The notes below the pieces were generated by a model. That model had not been told where the DNA came from. It worked only from the letters and a program-made list of their open reading frames with translations, and ran no database searches. From the NCBI GenBank assembly GCA_937922925.1, contig CALAKU010000071.1:1-33868 (forward strand): a stretch of 33,868 bases of DNA, written 5' to 3'. Positions within the stretch are counted from its first letter, which is position 1; each line of letters starts with the position of its first letter. Shown in pieces: positions 19,678 through 27,646 of this stretch. Both the position numbers and the translations under genes were made by a program. Source of the stretch: an uncultured Arenicella sp. (GTDB lineage: Bacteria > Pseudomonadota > Gammaproteobacteria > Arenicellales > Arenicellaceae).

Positions 19678-21084
19678 TTAGGCTCGAGAACGAGCTACCG
19701 CGGCGACGTCTAAGCCTTGGCTGTCTTTAATGCTTTGATCTGCTCCATATTCAATCAATAGACTTTTAAGCGCTTCGTCTTTGTTCCAAGTCGCGTAGAA
19801 CAAGGCTGTCCATCCAGAGTGATCTTGGATATTGGGGTTGGCATTTCTACGCAGTAGCACGTTTGCTATCTCATAGTGTCGATTATGAACAGCGGCCATT
19901 AACGGCGTTTTTTTGAACGTACTCTGTTGATTTACATTCGCGCCCAGCGACAATAGTTTTTCAACAGCATACTGATTACCCACAATGCTTGCGTACAACA
20001 ATATAGGTTTGCTATCGGCCTTACCATCGGAGTTCAGCGTATTAATTTTAGCGCCACGCTCAAGCAGTAAATCAAACACTGAGTTGTTAGCCAAGGTCAC
20101 CGAATACGCGAGCGCAGACTTACCTTGAGCATCAACGACATTGGGGTCTGACGAACCAAACAATGACAGTAGCCCCTGGATATCGTTGCTTTCAAACAGA
20201 GCAATGGCCTCGCCAGACATACGTTTTACCGCAGCTTGGGCTGCTGTTCTGGTCGTTGCCGCAGAATTGGCACCAAGTACACGACCAGACCGTCTTGATT
20301 CACCGGATACGACCGCTGGCTTCTTGAAGCTTTCCCATTCGCGCAAGCGTTGCTCAAAATCGTCAAGCTGAGCATCACCGGAGGCATCACCAATGAAAAC
20401 GCCCTGCTCAATACTCTCGTTGGCAAAAGCATGGCTTTGGTCAATTTGGTCAGCAATTTCTGGAGCCACCGCAGCGCGCGATGAGCCTGTATTTTTTGAA
20501 TTACCTAGCCACAATGCGGCCACGACCAGGGCTAAACAAACTGGGCCCGCTAGCAACCATCGATTCCAAGATGGCTTGGACTGCGTGACTTGCTTTACTG
20601 ACCTAGAGTTCTCACGAGAAGGAATACGCTCGGCCTGAAAGAATCGACGCGGCAATAACTCAGGCAAACGGCGATGCCGAGCGACTAATACGAAAGACCA
20701 ATTGAGCGAGTCTCTGCGCGCTAAATCAGCGAGCTTGTCGATTAAAACGGCAGATCGGTCATCCAATTTGTGGGCTTGAAATATCAACACCGCACCGTCT
20801 GTATTTAGTTTGACTATTTTTTTAAGTTGCGAGTAAACCGATGATTCTTGATCTAGTTCAAGTGCGAATTGTTGTGCAAATTTAGTCAGAATTTCTTCTG
20901 GCTCAACCCCGTCTCCATCAAACACCATCGCTGGGCGTTGCAGGCGATGCGCTTGATCCTGTAATCGAAGCCTGAATTCATCCCCGAAGTCACGCTGACA
21001 AAAACCTTGGTCAAGTAAGACCAGCTTTTGCTCACTGAGTATCGAATTCAAAAATAGCACTGACAATGCCTTTCGTTTTGGCAT
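19678..21084 (-). CDS. Single-span membrane protein: degenerate AAA-like domain plus periplasmic ankyrin repeats
   Basis: A 468-residue protein I cannot assign to a named family. Residues 1-150 resemble the ATPase domain of ExeA/DamX-type proteins: GAVLIFQAHKLDD (98-109) sits where a Walker B strand would be, and SFVLVARHRRLPELL resembles the sensor strand. There is no Walker A loop, so ATP hydrolysis is doubtful. A hydrophobic span follows at about 175-194. The segment at 195-300 is polar. Residues about 300-468 are four to five ankyrin repeats (for example DAQGKSALAYSVTLANNSVFDLLLERGA, KKTPLMAAVHNRHYEIANVLLRRNANPN in pieces). Positive residues before the span predict the repeats in the periplasm. 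GAGGA seven bases before the ATG supports the start. It lies downstream of an OmpA-like lipoprotein and may share its transcript. Confidence 0.8.
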   Translation of the reverse strand: MPKRKALSVLFLNSILSEQKLVLLDQGFCQRDFGDEFRLRLQDQAHRLQRPAMVFDGDGVEPEEILTKFAQQFALELDQESSVYSQLKKIVKLNTDGAVLIFQAHKLDDRSAVLIDKLADLARRDSLNWSFVLVARHRRLPELLPRRFFQAERIPSRENSRSVKQVTQSKPSWNRWLLAGPVCLALVVAALWLGNSKNTGSSRAAVAPEIADQIDQSHAFANESIEQGVFIGDASGDAQLDDFEQRLREWESFKKPAVVSGESRRSGRVLGANSAATTRTAAQAAVKRMSGEAIALFESNDIQGLLSLFGSSDPNVVDAQGKSALAYSVTLANNSVFDLLLERGAKINTLNSDGKADSKPILLYASIVGNQYAVEKLLSLGANVNQQSTFKKTPLMAAVHNRHYEIANVLLRRNANPNIQDHSGWTALFYATWNKDEALKSLLIEYGADQSIKDSQGLDVAAVARSRA

Positions 21085-21140
21085 TTGAATATCCTCACCA
21101 ATTAGTTCACTGCCATTACAGAGCGCTTATCCGGGCTGGC

Positions 21141-21160
21141 CTAGACGCTTCTAGACGCTT
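21141..21160. repeat. Perfect 10-bp tandem duplication
   Basis: The unit ctagacgctt occurs twice head to tail in the 113-bp gap between the ankyrin protein gene and the OmpA-like gene. No other feature is evident in that gap, and no terminator separates the two genes. Confidence 0.8.
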
Positions 21161-21197
21161 AAGTCTCTGGTATCGACACCTAAGAACACACGGGCAA

Positions 21198-21857
21198 CTA
21201 AGACGGGTTCAATATTGTAAATTCCACACGTCGGTTACGATCTCGATTTGCTCTCAGAGGCAAGCCTTGCGAATCGACTTCTGGCAACAATGGTTTGTGT
21301 TCGCCGAACCAGCTCACCAACAAACGAGACTCAGACACTCTCGAAAAAACGAGCTCTTGGGCAGCGGCCTCAGCCCTGCGCTTTGACAAGGCCATATTTA
21401 GATCGGCGTCGCCAATTGAATCAGTATGACCAGACACTTCGATTCGTCTAGCGGCTAGATAGTCCTTATTTACCTCGCCCGCTATTTCGGAAATTTTACT
21501 GCGCGCATCAAGGCTAATATCCGACGTCGAGCCTTTGAAGTAAATGCTAGGCGGCAGATAAACCACAACTCCTTTGTCGGTTTCTTCACTATTAAAACCA
21601 AGGTCGGTGAACGCTTCAATTGCTTGAGCATTTTGCTGCGAGACCGTCATGACTGGCTCGGGTTGCGGTTCAGGGGCGGGCTCTGGTGCAGGTTCGGGCT
21701 CTGGCTCTGGGCGGGGTTCTTGCTTTTTGATTAACCAAGGCCCTTGTTCAGGAAAGTTTGGATTTTCGACCAGATTTGATGTGCACGCCGACGCAAACAC
21801 CACCAATGCGCTACTCAAGAACAAGGACTTGATAGCAATAACTTTTGTTTTTTTCAT
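21198..21857 (-). CDS. OmpA-family peptidoglycan-binding lipoprotein
   Basis: A 219-residue envelope protein. I place the start at the ATG at 21855-21857 because it begins a normal lipoprotein signal (MKKTKVIAIKSLFLSSALVV) ending in FASAC with the lipidated Cys at residue 25; an upstream in-frame start would add 19 unlikely residues. A Glu-Pro/Ala-Pro spacer of about 23 residues follows (near 45-67). The OmpA C-terminal domain then spans about 95-215, with YFKGSTSDIS, EVSGHTDSIGDADLN and ALSKRRAEAA supplying the Asp and Arg that hold diaminopimelate, and ending NRRVEFTI. It should tether the outer membrane to peptidoglycan, Pal-like. No tol genes are near, so it is probably not the main Pal. 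Confidence 0.9.
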   Translation of the reverse strand: MKKTKVIAIKSLFLSSALVVFASACTSNLVENPNFPEQGPWLIKKQEPRPEPEPEPAPEPAPEPQPEPVMTVSQQNAQAIEAFTDLGFNSEETDKGVVVYLPPSIYFKGSTSDISLDARSKISEIAGEVNKDYLAARRIEVSGHTDSIGDADLNMALSKRRAEAAAQELVFSRVSESRLLVSWFGEHKPLLPEVDSQGLPLRANRDRNRRVEFTILNPS

Positions 21858-22059
21858 TTCAACCCAACCATTTTTGTTTGTCCAGAGTGTCACGCGGACG
21901 CACTTCGCAAACAAGATGTAGCCCAGAAAAACCCGTAAAACATTGTTACGACAAAGAAGTTGCGACCAACGAGTTAAATTTTTAATATTTTGTTGGGGTT
22001 ACCTTAACAACTCTCGGCGCTAAGCAATGAGCCTAAGCGCACTTCAAACTAAAATTGAC

Positions 22060-22078
22060 CTTAGGCTTTTACCCTAAG
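22060..22078 (-). terminator. Candidate terminator of the HAD-plsC/plsB/gpsA operon
   Basis: Read leftward, CTTAGG and CCTAAG pair around a seven-base loop, starting 11 bases after the small membrane gene stop. An alternative AGGCTT/AAGCCT pairing overlaps it. The sequence then runs into CAATTTT. The stem is only six pairs, so confidence is moderate. Confidence 0.4.
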
Positions 22079-22089
22079 CCTTGACTTGT

Positions 22090-22248
22090 TTAATCACCGC
22101 GCCGCGCAAACAAAGCGAGGTAACATGAGAGTTCGAACACAACGCCCAGTGCAATCAATATCCCCGCACCTTTATCGATGCCTTGTACGTAGCAAATCAT
22201 CGCTGCCGTAAATAAAAAGACGGAGACGCCCCAACGAAAAAATTTCAC
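22090..22248 (-). CDS. Small membrane protein, 52 residues, coupled to gpsA
   Basis: A short frame starts with GTG at 22246-22248, three bases after the gpsA TAG, and ends at TAA 22090-22092. The product begins MKFFRWGVSVFLFTAAMICY and continues VQGIDKGAGILIALGVVFEL, then ends SCYLALFARRGD. It has two hydrophobic segments (about 6-20 and 28-47), a basic N-terminus and a basic C-terminal ARR, as expected of a two-span hairpin with both ends in the cytoplasm. No Shine-Dalgarno is visible, so translation probably depends on ribosomes finishing gpsA. Its position after a phospholipid-precursor enzyme suggests a membrane-lipid role, but I do not recognise the family. A candidate terminator follows directly, which supports it as the last gene of the operon. 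Confidence 0.65.
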   Translation of the reverse strand: MKFFRWGVSVFLFTAAMICYVQGIDKGAGILIALGVVFELSCYLALFARRGD

Positions 22249-22251
22249 AGG

Positions 22252-23256
22252 CTAGTCTGGTTCGATCTCTGCGCCGACCTTGCGCTTTAATAATCCGTAA
22301 AAGGCTTGCTCAGGCGTAATTCGACCCGCAATAACCTCATGTACATCATTCGCGATGGGCATTTCAACGCCGAGCTTTTCAGCAATTTTAATCACGGTTG
22401 GTGCGCTCTTAACGCCTTCGGCCACCATCACCATTTCCTCAATGATGTCATCAATTGATCGGCCCTTACCGAGTTCAAGCCCCACATGATGATTCCGACT
22501 TTGGGAGCTGATACAGGTTGCCAACATGTCGCCCATCCCGGTCAAACCAGAAAAAGTCTCTGGCCTGCCGCCCATGGCTACGCCCAGCCGAGTAATTTCT
22601 GAGAGCCCTCGAGTAATAAGGGCCGAGCGAGTGTTGTCGCCCGCGCCGAGGCTGATGCCCATACCAACGGCGATGGCAATCACGTTTTTGAGTACGCCGC
22701 CTAACTCACAACCAATCACATCGTCGTTGGTGTAAACGCGAAATAGGCCCGAGTTAAATACCTTTTGCAGTTCTTGTACGATGATCTCGTCTTCCATAGC
22801 AATCACGCTGGCAGCCGCCTGACCTGCCATGATTTCGCGCGCTAAATTGGGGCCAGTTAAAACGCCAACTGGATGGCCCGGCAGCTCATCTTCGATGATT
22901 TGCGTCATGCGCATATCAGTGCCCCGCTCCAGGCCTTTGGTCAAACTAACAACCGGAACCCACGGCCGTAAATGCGGTGCGATCTGCTTTGCAACTTCTC
23001 GAAAGGAATTCGATGGAACGCCCATAATTAACACGTCGGCGTCGCCCACCACCTCTTTTAAATCGTGGCTGGCCTTGAGATGTTTAGGCAGCCTTGCATC
23101 GGGGAGATACTTTTTATTGGTGTGTTTTTTGTTGATCTCTTTGACCGTTTCTTCATTCCTTGCCCACATCGTAATGGATGTATTGCGAGCCACAATCGAT
23201 GCCACGGTTGTGCCCCATGACCCCCCGCCAACCAAACCAACTTGTAATTTTCTCAT
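22252..23256 (-). CDS. gpsA: Glycerol-3-phosphate dehydrogenase [NAD(P)+] GpsA
   Basis: Reduces dihydroxyacetone phosphate to sn-glycerol 3-phosphate, the backbone precursor of phospholipids, in the cytoplasm. The 334-residue protein opens with the nucleotide-binding loop GLVGGGSWGTT (7-17). The catalytic-domain signature includes CELGGVLKNVIAIAVGMG with the catalytic Lys near 190, then GDNTRSALITRGLSEI and FSGLTGMGDMLATC. Length is standard. GAGG eight bases upstream of the ATG supports the start. It lies 57 bases after plsB in the same direction, so the product is made next to the enzyme that acylates it. Confidence 0.97.
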   Translation of the reverse strand: MRKLQVGLVGGGSWGTTVASIVARNTSITMWARNEETVKEINKKHTNKKYLPDARLPKHLKASHDLKEVVGDADVLIMGVPSNSFREVAKQIAPHLRPWVPVVSLTKGLERGTDMRMTQIIEDELPGHPVGVLTGPNLAREIMAGQAAASVIAMEDEIIVQELQKVFNSGLFRVYTNDDVIGCELGGVLKNVIAIAVGMGISLGAGDNTRSALITRGLSEITRLGVAMGGRPETFSGLTGMGDMLATCISSQSRNHHVGLELGKGRSIDDIIEEMVMVAEGVKSAPTVIKIAEKLGVEMPIANDVHEVIAGRITPEQAFYGLLKRKVGAEIEPD

Positions 23257-23313
23257 TAGTATTACCTCGTGTGTGTCGGCAAGTGGTGGCGCCTTTTTAG
23301 TTTGTTAAGCCCT

Positions 23314-25620
23314 CTAATCGAGATCATTTGGCATTGCCAATACTCGAATGTGCTCCAAGCGATGGCTTAGCACTCGTAAATCACGGCTCATGGTTTTGCG
23401 TTTGGTCAGCAACTCAGCCTCACCGGGAGCAACCAAACCGTAACTTTCAAATAGCTTATAACCGTTGTTGAATAAAATTTGGCCAATCGACGCTTTGCTA
23501 TTGATGCGACGTTGTAGATAGGCTTGACGAGCATACTTCATTGATGCATTTAAACTCGCTTTTGCATCCAAGGTTTCGTGGGCCTTGAGCCTCGCAAACA
23601 CATCGGCAACCACGCGATAGGCTTCGATGTAAGGCCGCAATACGGCAGCAGCGACGAGCGGCGTCATTTGACGCAGCAAGTTACTGGCGTATTCTGGTTT
23701 GGACATCTTTTTGACCCAATCTCGATCAAAGTACGCCAACTCGTTTTTTACTTCGGCATGAAACTCGTCACTTGGGGCATAAAAGAACTCAAACTTAAAC
23801 ATATCCTTGAGCCGATCGGCTTCTTGCCAAAACGCCTCAAGCGGTTTCTTTTGGGCATTGGCCGCTGCGACCAAGGCCAATTCAGCAATGGCTTTGGTAA
23901 CAAAATGATGCACGATGGTATTGCGATAGTAGCTCGCCATCATGTGTTGATCGGCGGCCACGGCATAGATAATCTCTGGGCCTTCGTCGTAGCGATTAAT
24001 CAAACCAGAATCGACCATATGCTTAATCAAGGTAAGCATTTGGCGCATGCTGCCTTCTTCGAAATCGCTGGTGAATCGAATATCCCGGTGCTGAGCCCAG
24101 GCTTTAAGCGCGTCCATATGGCTAACCATTTCGTCAATAGTTTGCGCTCTGGGCGCCGCGCCTAACAAAGACATGCACATCAACCCCGTAAGCGTGATCG
24201 GTGTGACCCGATTAACTTCGACGCCAACTTTGAATGCGGTCTTCTGTAACGCTAAGGGGTCGTCGTAAAAGCCATAGCGCTGAACTACGACCGGCTCACC
24301 AAAGTCGACATAAATGCGGCCTAAAGGTTGGCGCATACGACGCAGGTAAGAGATCATCCAACTCAGTGATTCAGGCCGCTTTTTGGTGCCGGCTTGTTCC
24401 GCTGCATAGTCTTTAACGTCGTTGATTAAATCGTAATTGATCGCCACTGGCACGATGTGCAAAAAGTCGGCATTGGATTCTTGCATCGCGTCCATGGTGT
24501 ATTTCAGCATTCCATAGCGCGGTGGCATTAGCTTACCTACCCGCGAGCGAGTGCCTTCAAACGACCACGTCAGTGGGAATCGTTTTTCCAGCAGATAGGC
24601 CAGATACTCTCTCAACACCAATTTGTACAAAGGGTTGTCTTGAAAAGATCGGCGAATAAAAATCGCACCCGATCTTCGCGCCATATAGCCAACACCTGCA
24701 ATGGCCATATTGATGCCGCCCATAATGTGCGGCGGTGGAAAATCATGTTCAAACAAAATCGACTGCATGGTGGGGCCATCCATGTGCGTTTTGTGTGTCC
24801 ACAGTAAGGCCGTAGGATGTTCTCGCACAATGGCGCGATACCGGTCTAGGCTATCAACATCAACCACCAATTGGTTTTTATAACCTAAGGACATGATCCA
24901 GCGGTTAAACGCGGCTTGCACGTCTTGCCAAAAATTATGCGGAATGGCCACCAACTCTTTGAAATAGGGCAAGGCTCGTTGGCGCAGCTCGATTTCAGAC
25001 TCCCCGGTTTGCTCGCTAATTTCAATCAAGCCACGGCGATAACGATCACTGGCCCGCACTTGTTTAGACACTTGGCGCGGTACCTTGTAGCGACTTCCCC
25101 TAAGGCGTCGCTCTGCGACTTCTAAGGCTAAACTGGCTTGCTCGGCAACATAGTCGGCCAGATTTTCATTAACATCAGCAATGACCAGGCGCGCTTCATA
25201 ACGTTTATTTAGATCGCTTAAGGTGGCCGGGCTACCCATGATACATTGAGCGCGCTCGGCGCTCTCTTGCAAAATGCGTTCAGCGCGACGAGCACTAGGC
25301 CTGCGTGGATTCCCCCTCAAAAGATCACGCAAACTAGGGCGTGTATTGAGCTTGTCGAGCTTGGTTTGCCACACCACTCGCACTGGCGCAATTAAGGTTT
25401 CGGGGCTAACTTGCAAGGCCATTTGCAAACCGTCTGTTGGAATGTCTTCTGGATGGTGTGCTATTGGAACTACTGAGTAACTAACACTGCCTTGGTAGCC
25501 ATGCTCAGCTTTGGTGGCGGCTAACCATTGCATTAATACGCGTTCTTCTACCTGATGCTCTGCATCGACCACAAATAAAACGTGATCTGACTCAATATGT
25601 TGCCAAGGGTTTTCGCTCAT
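23314..25620 (-). CDS. plsB: Glycerol-3-phosphate 1-O-acyltransferase (PlsB family)
   Basis: Transfers a fatty acyl chain to position 1 of glycerol 3-phosphate at the inner membrane. The protein is 768 residues, slightly shorter than E. coli PlsB. The acyltransferase core has the HX4D motif THKTHMDG (first His near 275), then GAIFIRRSF as motif II, and SFEGTRSRVGKLMPPRYGML as motif III. E. coli has HRSHMDY and EGGRSRTGR at these places, so this is a diverged branch. N-terminal (1-250) and C-terminal (470-768) helical parts follow the PlsB layout. The gene starts three bases after the HAD-PlsC stop. Confidence is high for the family and good for the reaction, given gpsA and plsC neighbours. 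Confidence 0.9.
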   Translation of the reverse strand: MSENPWQHIESDHVLFVVDAEHQVEERVLMQWLAATKAEHGYQGSVSYSVVPIAHHPEDIPTDGLQMALQVSPETLIAPVRVVWQTKLDKLNTRPSLRDLLRGNPRRPSARRAERILQESAERAQCIMGSPATLSDLNKRYEARLVIADVNENLADYVAEQASLALEVAERRLRGSRYKVPRQVSKQVRASDRYRRGLIEISEQTGESEIELRQRALPYFKELVAIPHNFWQDVQAAFNRWIMSLGYKNQLVVDVDSLDRYRAIVREHPTALLWTHKTHMDGPTMQSILFEHDFPPPHIMGGINMAIAGVGYMARRSGAIFIRRSFQDNPLYKLVLREYLAYLLEKRFPLTWSFEGTRSRVGKLMPPRYGMLKYTMDAMQESNADFLHIVPVAINYDLINDVKDYAAEQAGTKKRPESLSWMISYLRRMRQPLGRIYVDFGEPVVVQRYGFYDDPLALQKTAFKVGVEVNRVTPITLTGLMCMSLLGAAPRAQTIDEMVSHMDALKAWAQHRDIRFTSDFEEGSMRQMLTLIKHMVDSGLINRYDEGPEIIYAVAADQHMMASYYRNTIVHHFVTKAIAELALVAAANAQKKPLEAFWQEADRLKDMFKFEFFYAPSDEFHAEVKNELAYFDRDWVKKMSKPEYASNLLRQMTPLVAAAVLRPYIEAYRVVADVFARLKAHETLDAKASLNASMKYARQAYLQRRINSKASIGQILFNNGYKLFESYGLVAPGEAELLTKRKTMSRDLRVLSHRLEHIRVLAMPNDLD

Positions 25621-25623
25621 ATA

Positions 25624-27378
25624 TTAAGAGTCTAATGAACGCGCCGAGACTTTAGGTGTGTTGGTTTTGCGTTTGCGCCGCGTTAAACGCTTGGCTTTCT
25701 TTGCAACCTTTTTGTTTGCGCTTTTGTCAGAGGTGGCTTTTGGCGTGTCCGTCGCTTTTGTTTTTTTAGTACTCACGCTTTTTGCCAAAGAGGCCGAGGA
25801 TCCGGCAGCCTTTTTGGGCTGACTACTCACCACACGGATTGCGGGTTGGTCTTTTTTCGCGCGCTCTTTACGAATTCGTTTAAGGCGTTCACGCCGAGCC
25901 TTTGAGGCTTTTTCTGCGGCCTCCAATGCGGCTTCGCGTTTAGGCTGAAATTGCATTTGATCGAGCTCTTCCAAGAACATATCGCGCACTTCATGCACAT
26001 GCTGGTCGATCGTATCCGCACTCCATTTGCTGGTATCTACCGCTGGTAACACGGTGACTTTAACGGTCGCCGGTTTGAACACATATTGGCCTCGTGGCGC
26101 AACGTCAATCGCGTTGTGAATCACGATGGGCACGACGGGCACACCAGCTTGCATTGCCAAATGAAAGCCGCCTTTTTTAAAGCGGCCCAAATTGGTCGAC
26201 GTTGAGCGCGTGCCTTCTGGCGCGATACACACTGAGCGGCCTTCTTTGCGCATCACATCGATTAACGGCGCCATGGCTTCGCGTGCCGAGCGCGCATTCT
26301 CGCGATCGATCAACACCGTACCTCCCCACTCCATTACTTTACCAAGCACTGGAATGTCGCCAATTTCTTTTTTACCCACGCCCGCTAGATCGCGTCGCAA
26401 TAAGGCCGGCAATATTAAAGTGTCAGCCTGACTTTGGTGATTAAACATGAACACACAAGGTCGCTCGGCCCAGGCATTTTCTTCGCCGTCTATATCCAAT
26501 TCCAAGCCGGTTAAAGCGCAAGCGGTATCGGCAAACAAACTGGTTGAGAAATTACGGGTTTTATTTAGGGAGCCGGTTAACGCCCAAATAGGCAGGCCGG
26601 CAACCGCCGAGGTAAATAGACTCATCTGCGCACCGAAGGTTCGCACATAATCGCCAATTGTGGCTTGGCCTCGGCTATTGAAATCTTGCACCGGCCAACC
26701 TCGGCCACGCGCAATACTTCTTAAACGTTTATTCGGGTTCAGAGGGCGAGGCTTGCCTACGTAGTCCAGCAATTGCAGATCTTCATCACTGTCAGAGTAG
26801 AAAAAGCTCTGCATGATGTCGGCCTTGTACTCACGCGCCAGCTGTTCGGCGGCATCTACCTTACCCATGCCATAGCAAGTCGGTTTTAAAACCGCGCCGG
26901 TGAATTTGCCATCAATGACTTCGAGATTCGAACAACGCACATGCTCAATACCAAGCTCGCGCGCAGCGGGTATCAATTGGTAAGGCGTTGCCGCAGAAAT
27001 CAAAGCTACCGTATGACCTTTCTTTAAATGCGCTTCAACTAAGGCCCGCGACTCGGGATAAATGAGCTTGGCGATATGTTTTTTATAAAGCGCTTCTGCG
27101 AACTCAAGGTAATCGGCTTCGTCGATCCCCTTTAAGTATTGTGAGGCCATGGTCAACATGGCCGAGAACCCCATATTACCTAAACCAAATTGCAACATGG
27201 TGTTTGCAAGGCTGCGCAGTTGGCTTAGGTTAATATCGCCTCGTTTAACTTGCTCGCGCAGGTAGGTAGTGGCTGAATAGCCATGAATCAAGGTACCATC
27301 AAAGTCGAAAAAGGCGGCGATTTGAGGTCCTTCAGGAGAGGCTTCAACCTCAGCGATGACTTTGCTGTATAAACCCAT
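25624..27378 (-). CDS. HAD-IB phosphatase / 1-acylglycerol-3-phosphate acyltransferase (PlsC) fusion
   Basis: A 584-residue two-domain enzyme. Residues about 20-225 are a HAD-IB hydrolase of the SerB/CicA type: FFDFDGTLI (nucleophile and acid Asp pair), ALISAATPYQL (motif II Ser), GKVDAAEQLA (motif III Lys) and FYSDSDEDLQLLD (motif IV). Residues about 285-430 are a PlsC domain: FNHQSQAD (HX4D), GTVLIDR, and APEGTRSTSTNLGRFKKGGF. PlsC makes phosphatidic acid from lysophosphatidic acid. The HAD domain may dephosphorylate a lipid phosphate, but this is not established. Similar fusions are known in mycobacteria (PlsC2). The last 100 residues are highly basic, Lys/Ala/Ser/Thr-rich and probably disordered. 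First gene of the leftward lipid operon. Confidence 0.9.
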   Translation of the reverse strand: MGLYSKVIAEVEASPEGPQIAAFFDFDGTLIHGYSATTYLREQVKRGDINLSQLRSLANTMLQFGLGNMGFSAMLTMASQYLKGIDEADYLEFAEALYKKHIAKLIYPESRALVEAHLKKGHTVALISAATPYQLIPAARELGIEHVRCSNLEVIDGKFTGAVLKPTCYGMGKVDAAEQLAREYKADIMQSFFYSDSDEDLQLLDYVGKPRPLNPNKRLRSIARGRGWPVQDFNSRGQATIGDYVRTFGAQMSLFTSAVAGLPIWALTGSLNKTRNFSTSLFADTACALTGLELDIDGEENAWAERPCVFMFNHQSQADTLILPALLRRDLAGVGKKEIGDIPVLGKVMEWGGTVLIDRENARSAREAMAPLIDVMRKEGRSVCIAPEGTRSTSTNLGRFKKGGFHLAMQAGVPVVPIVIHNAIDVAPRGQYVFKPATVKVTVLPAVDTSKWSADTIDQHVHEVRDMFLEELDQMQFQPKREAALEAAEKASKARRERLKRIRKERAKKDQPAIRVVSSQPKKAAGSSASLAKSVSTKKTKATDTPKATSDKSANKKVAKKAKRLTRRKRKTNTPKVSARSLDS

Positions 27379-27646
27379 AATCAGGCAATAGAAGGCAAGG
27401 CGCTTGAGTAATAAAGGTTTAATACTACCCTAACTTGCGGGTATTACAAGATAGCCTTGGATGGCACCATTTATAGGTGCAACCAATGGGCACCTCCTCA
27501 TGGAGGCGCGCGCTAATGCCATTGCGGGTTGAAGTACAAACAAGATCAACGATAAGCCCGCCATTCACTAAGCGGAGTGTGCCAAGAGCATGCTTTTGCA
27601 GTACTATTGGGAGAGATTATCTTTTTAGAGACCCGCATCAGACGCA
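27379..27646. promoter_or_regulatory. Divergent intergenic region between the lipid operon and the DGAT gene
   Basis: The 268-bp gap must contain both promoters. It holds several short inverted repeats: TACCC/GGGTA (27426-27430 and 27439-27443), GCACC/GGTGC (27464-27468 and 27476-27480) and CCTCC/GGAGG nearby. I cannot identify a confident promoter. A rightward frame from 27477 overlaps the DGAT start out of frame and looks non-coding. Confidence 0.4.

Noticed and set aside
21649-21921. Gly/Ser-rich frame antisense to the OmpA-like lipoprotein gene
   Set aside because: The Gly/Ser repeats are only the complement of the Glu-Pro spacer codons.
23578-24165. 195-codon open frame antisense to plsB
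   Set aside because: It lies wholly inside a well-supported acyltransferase gene, has no ribosome site or recognisable domain, and is a by-product of that gene's codon use.
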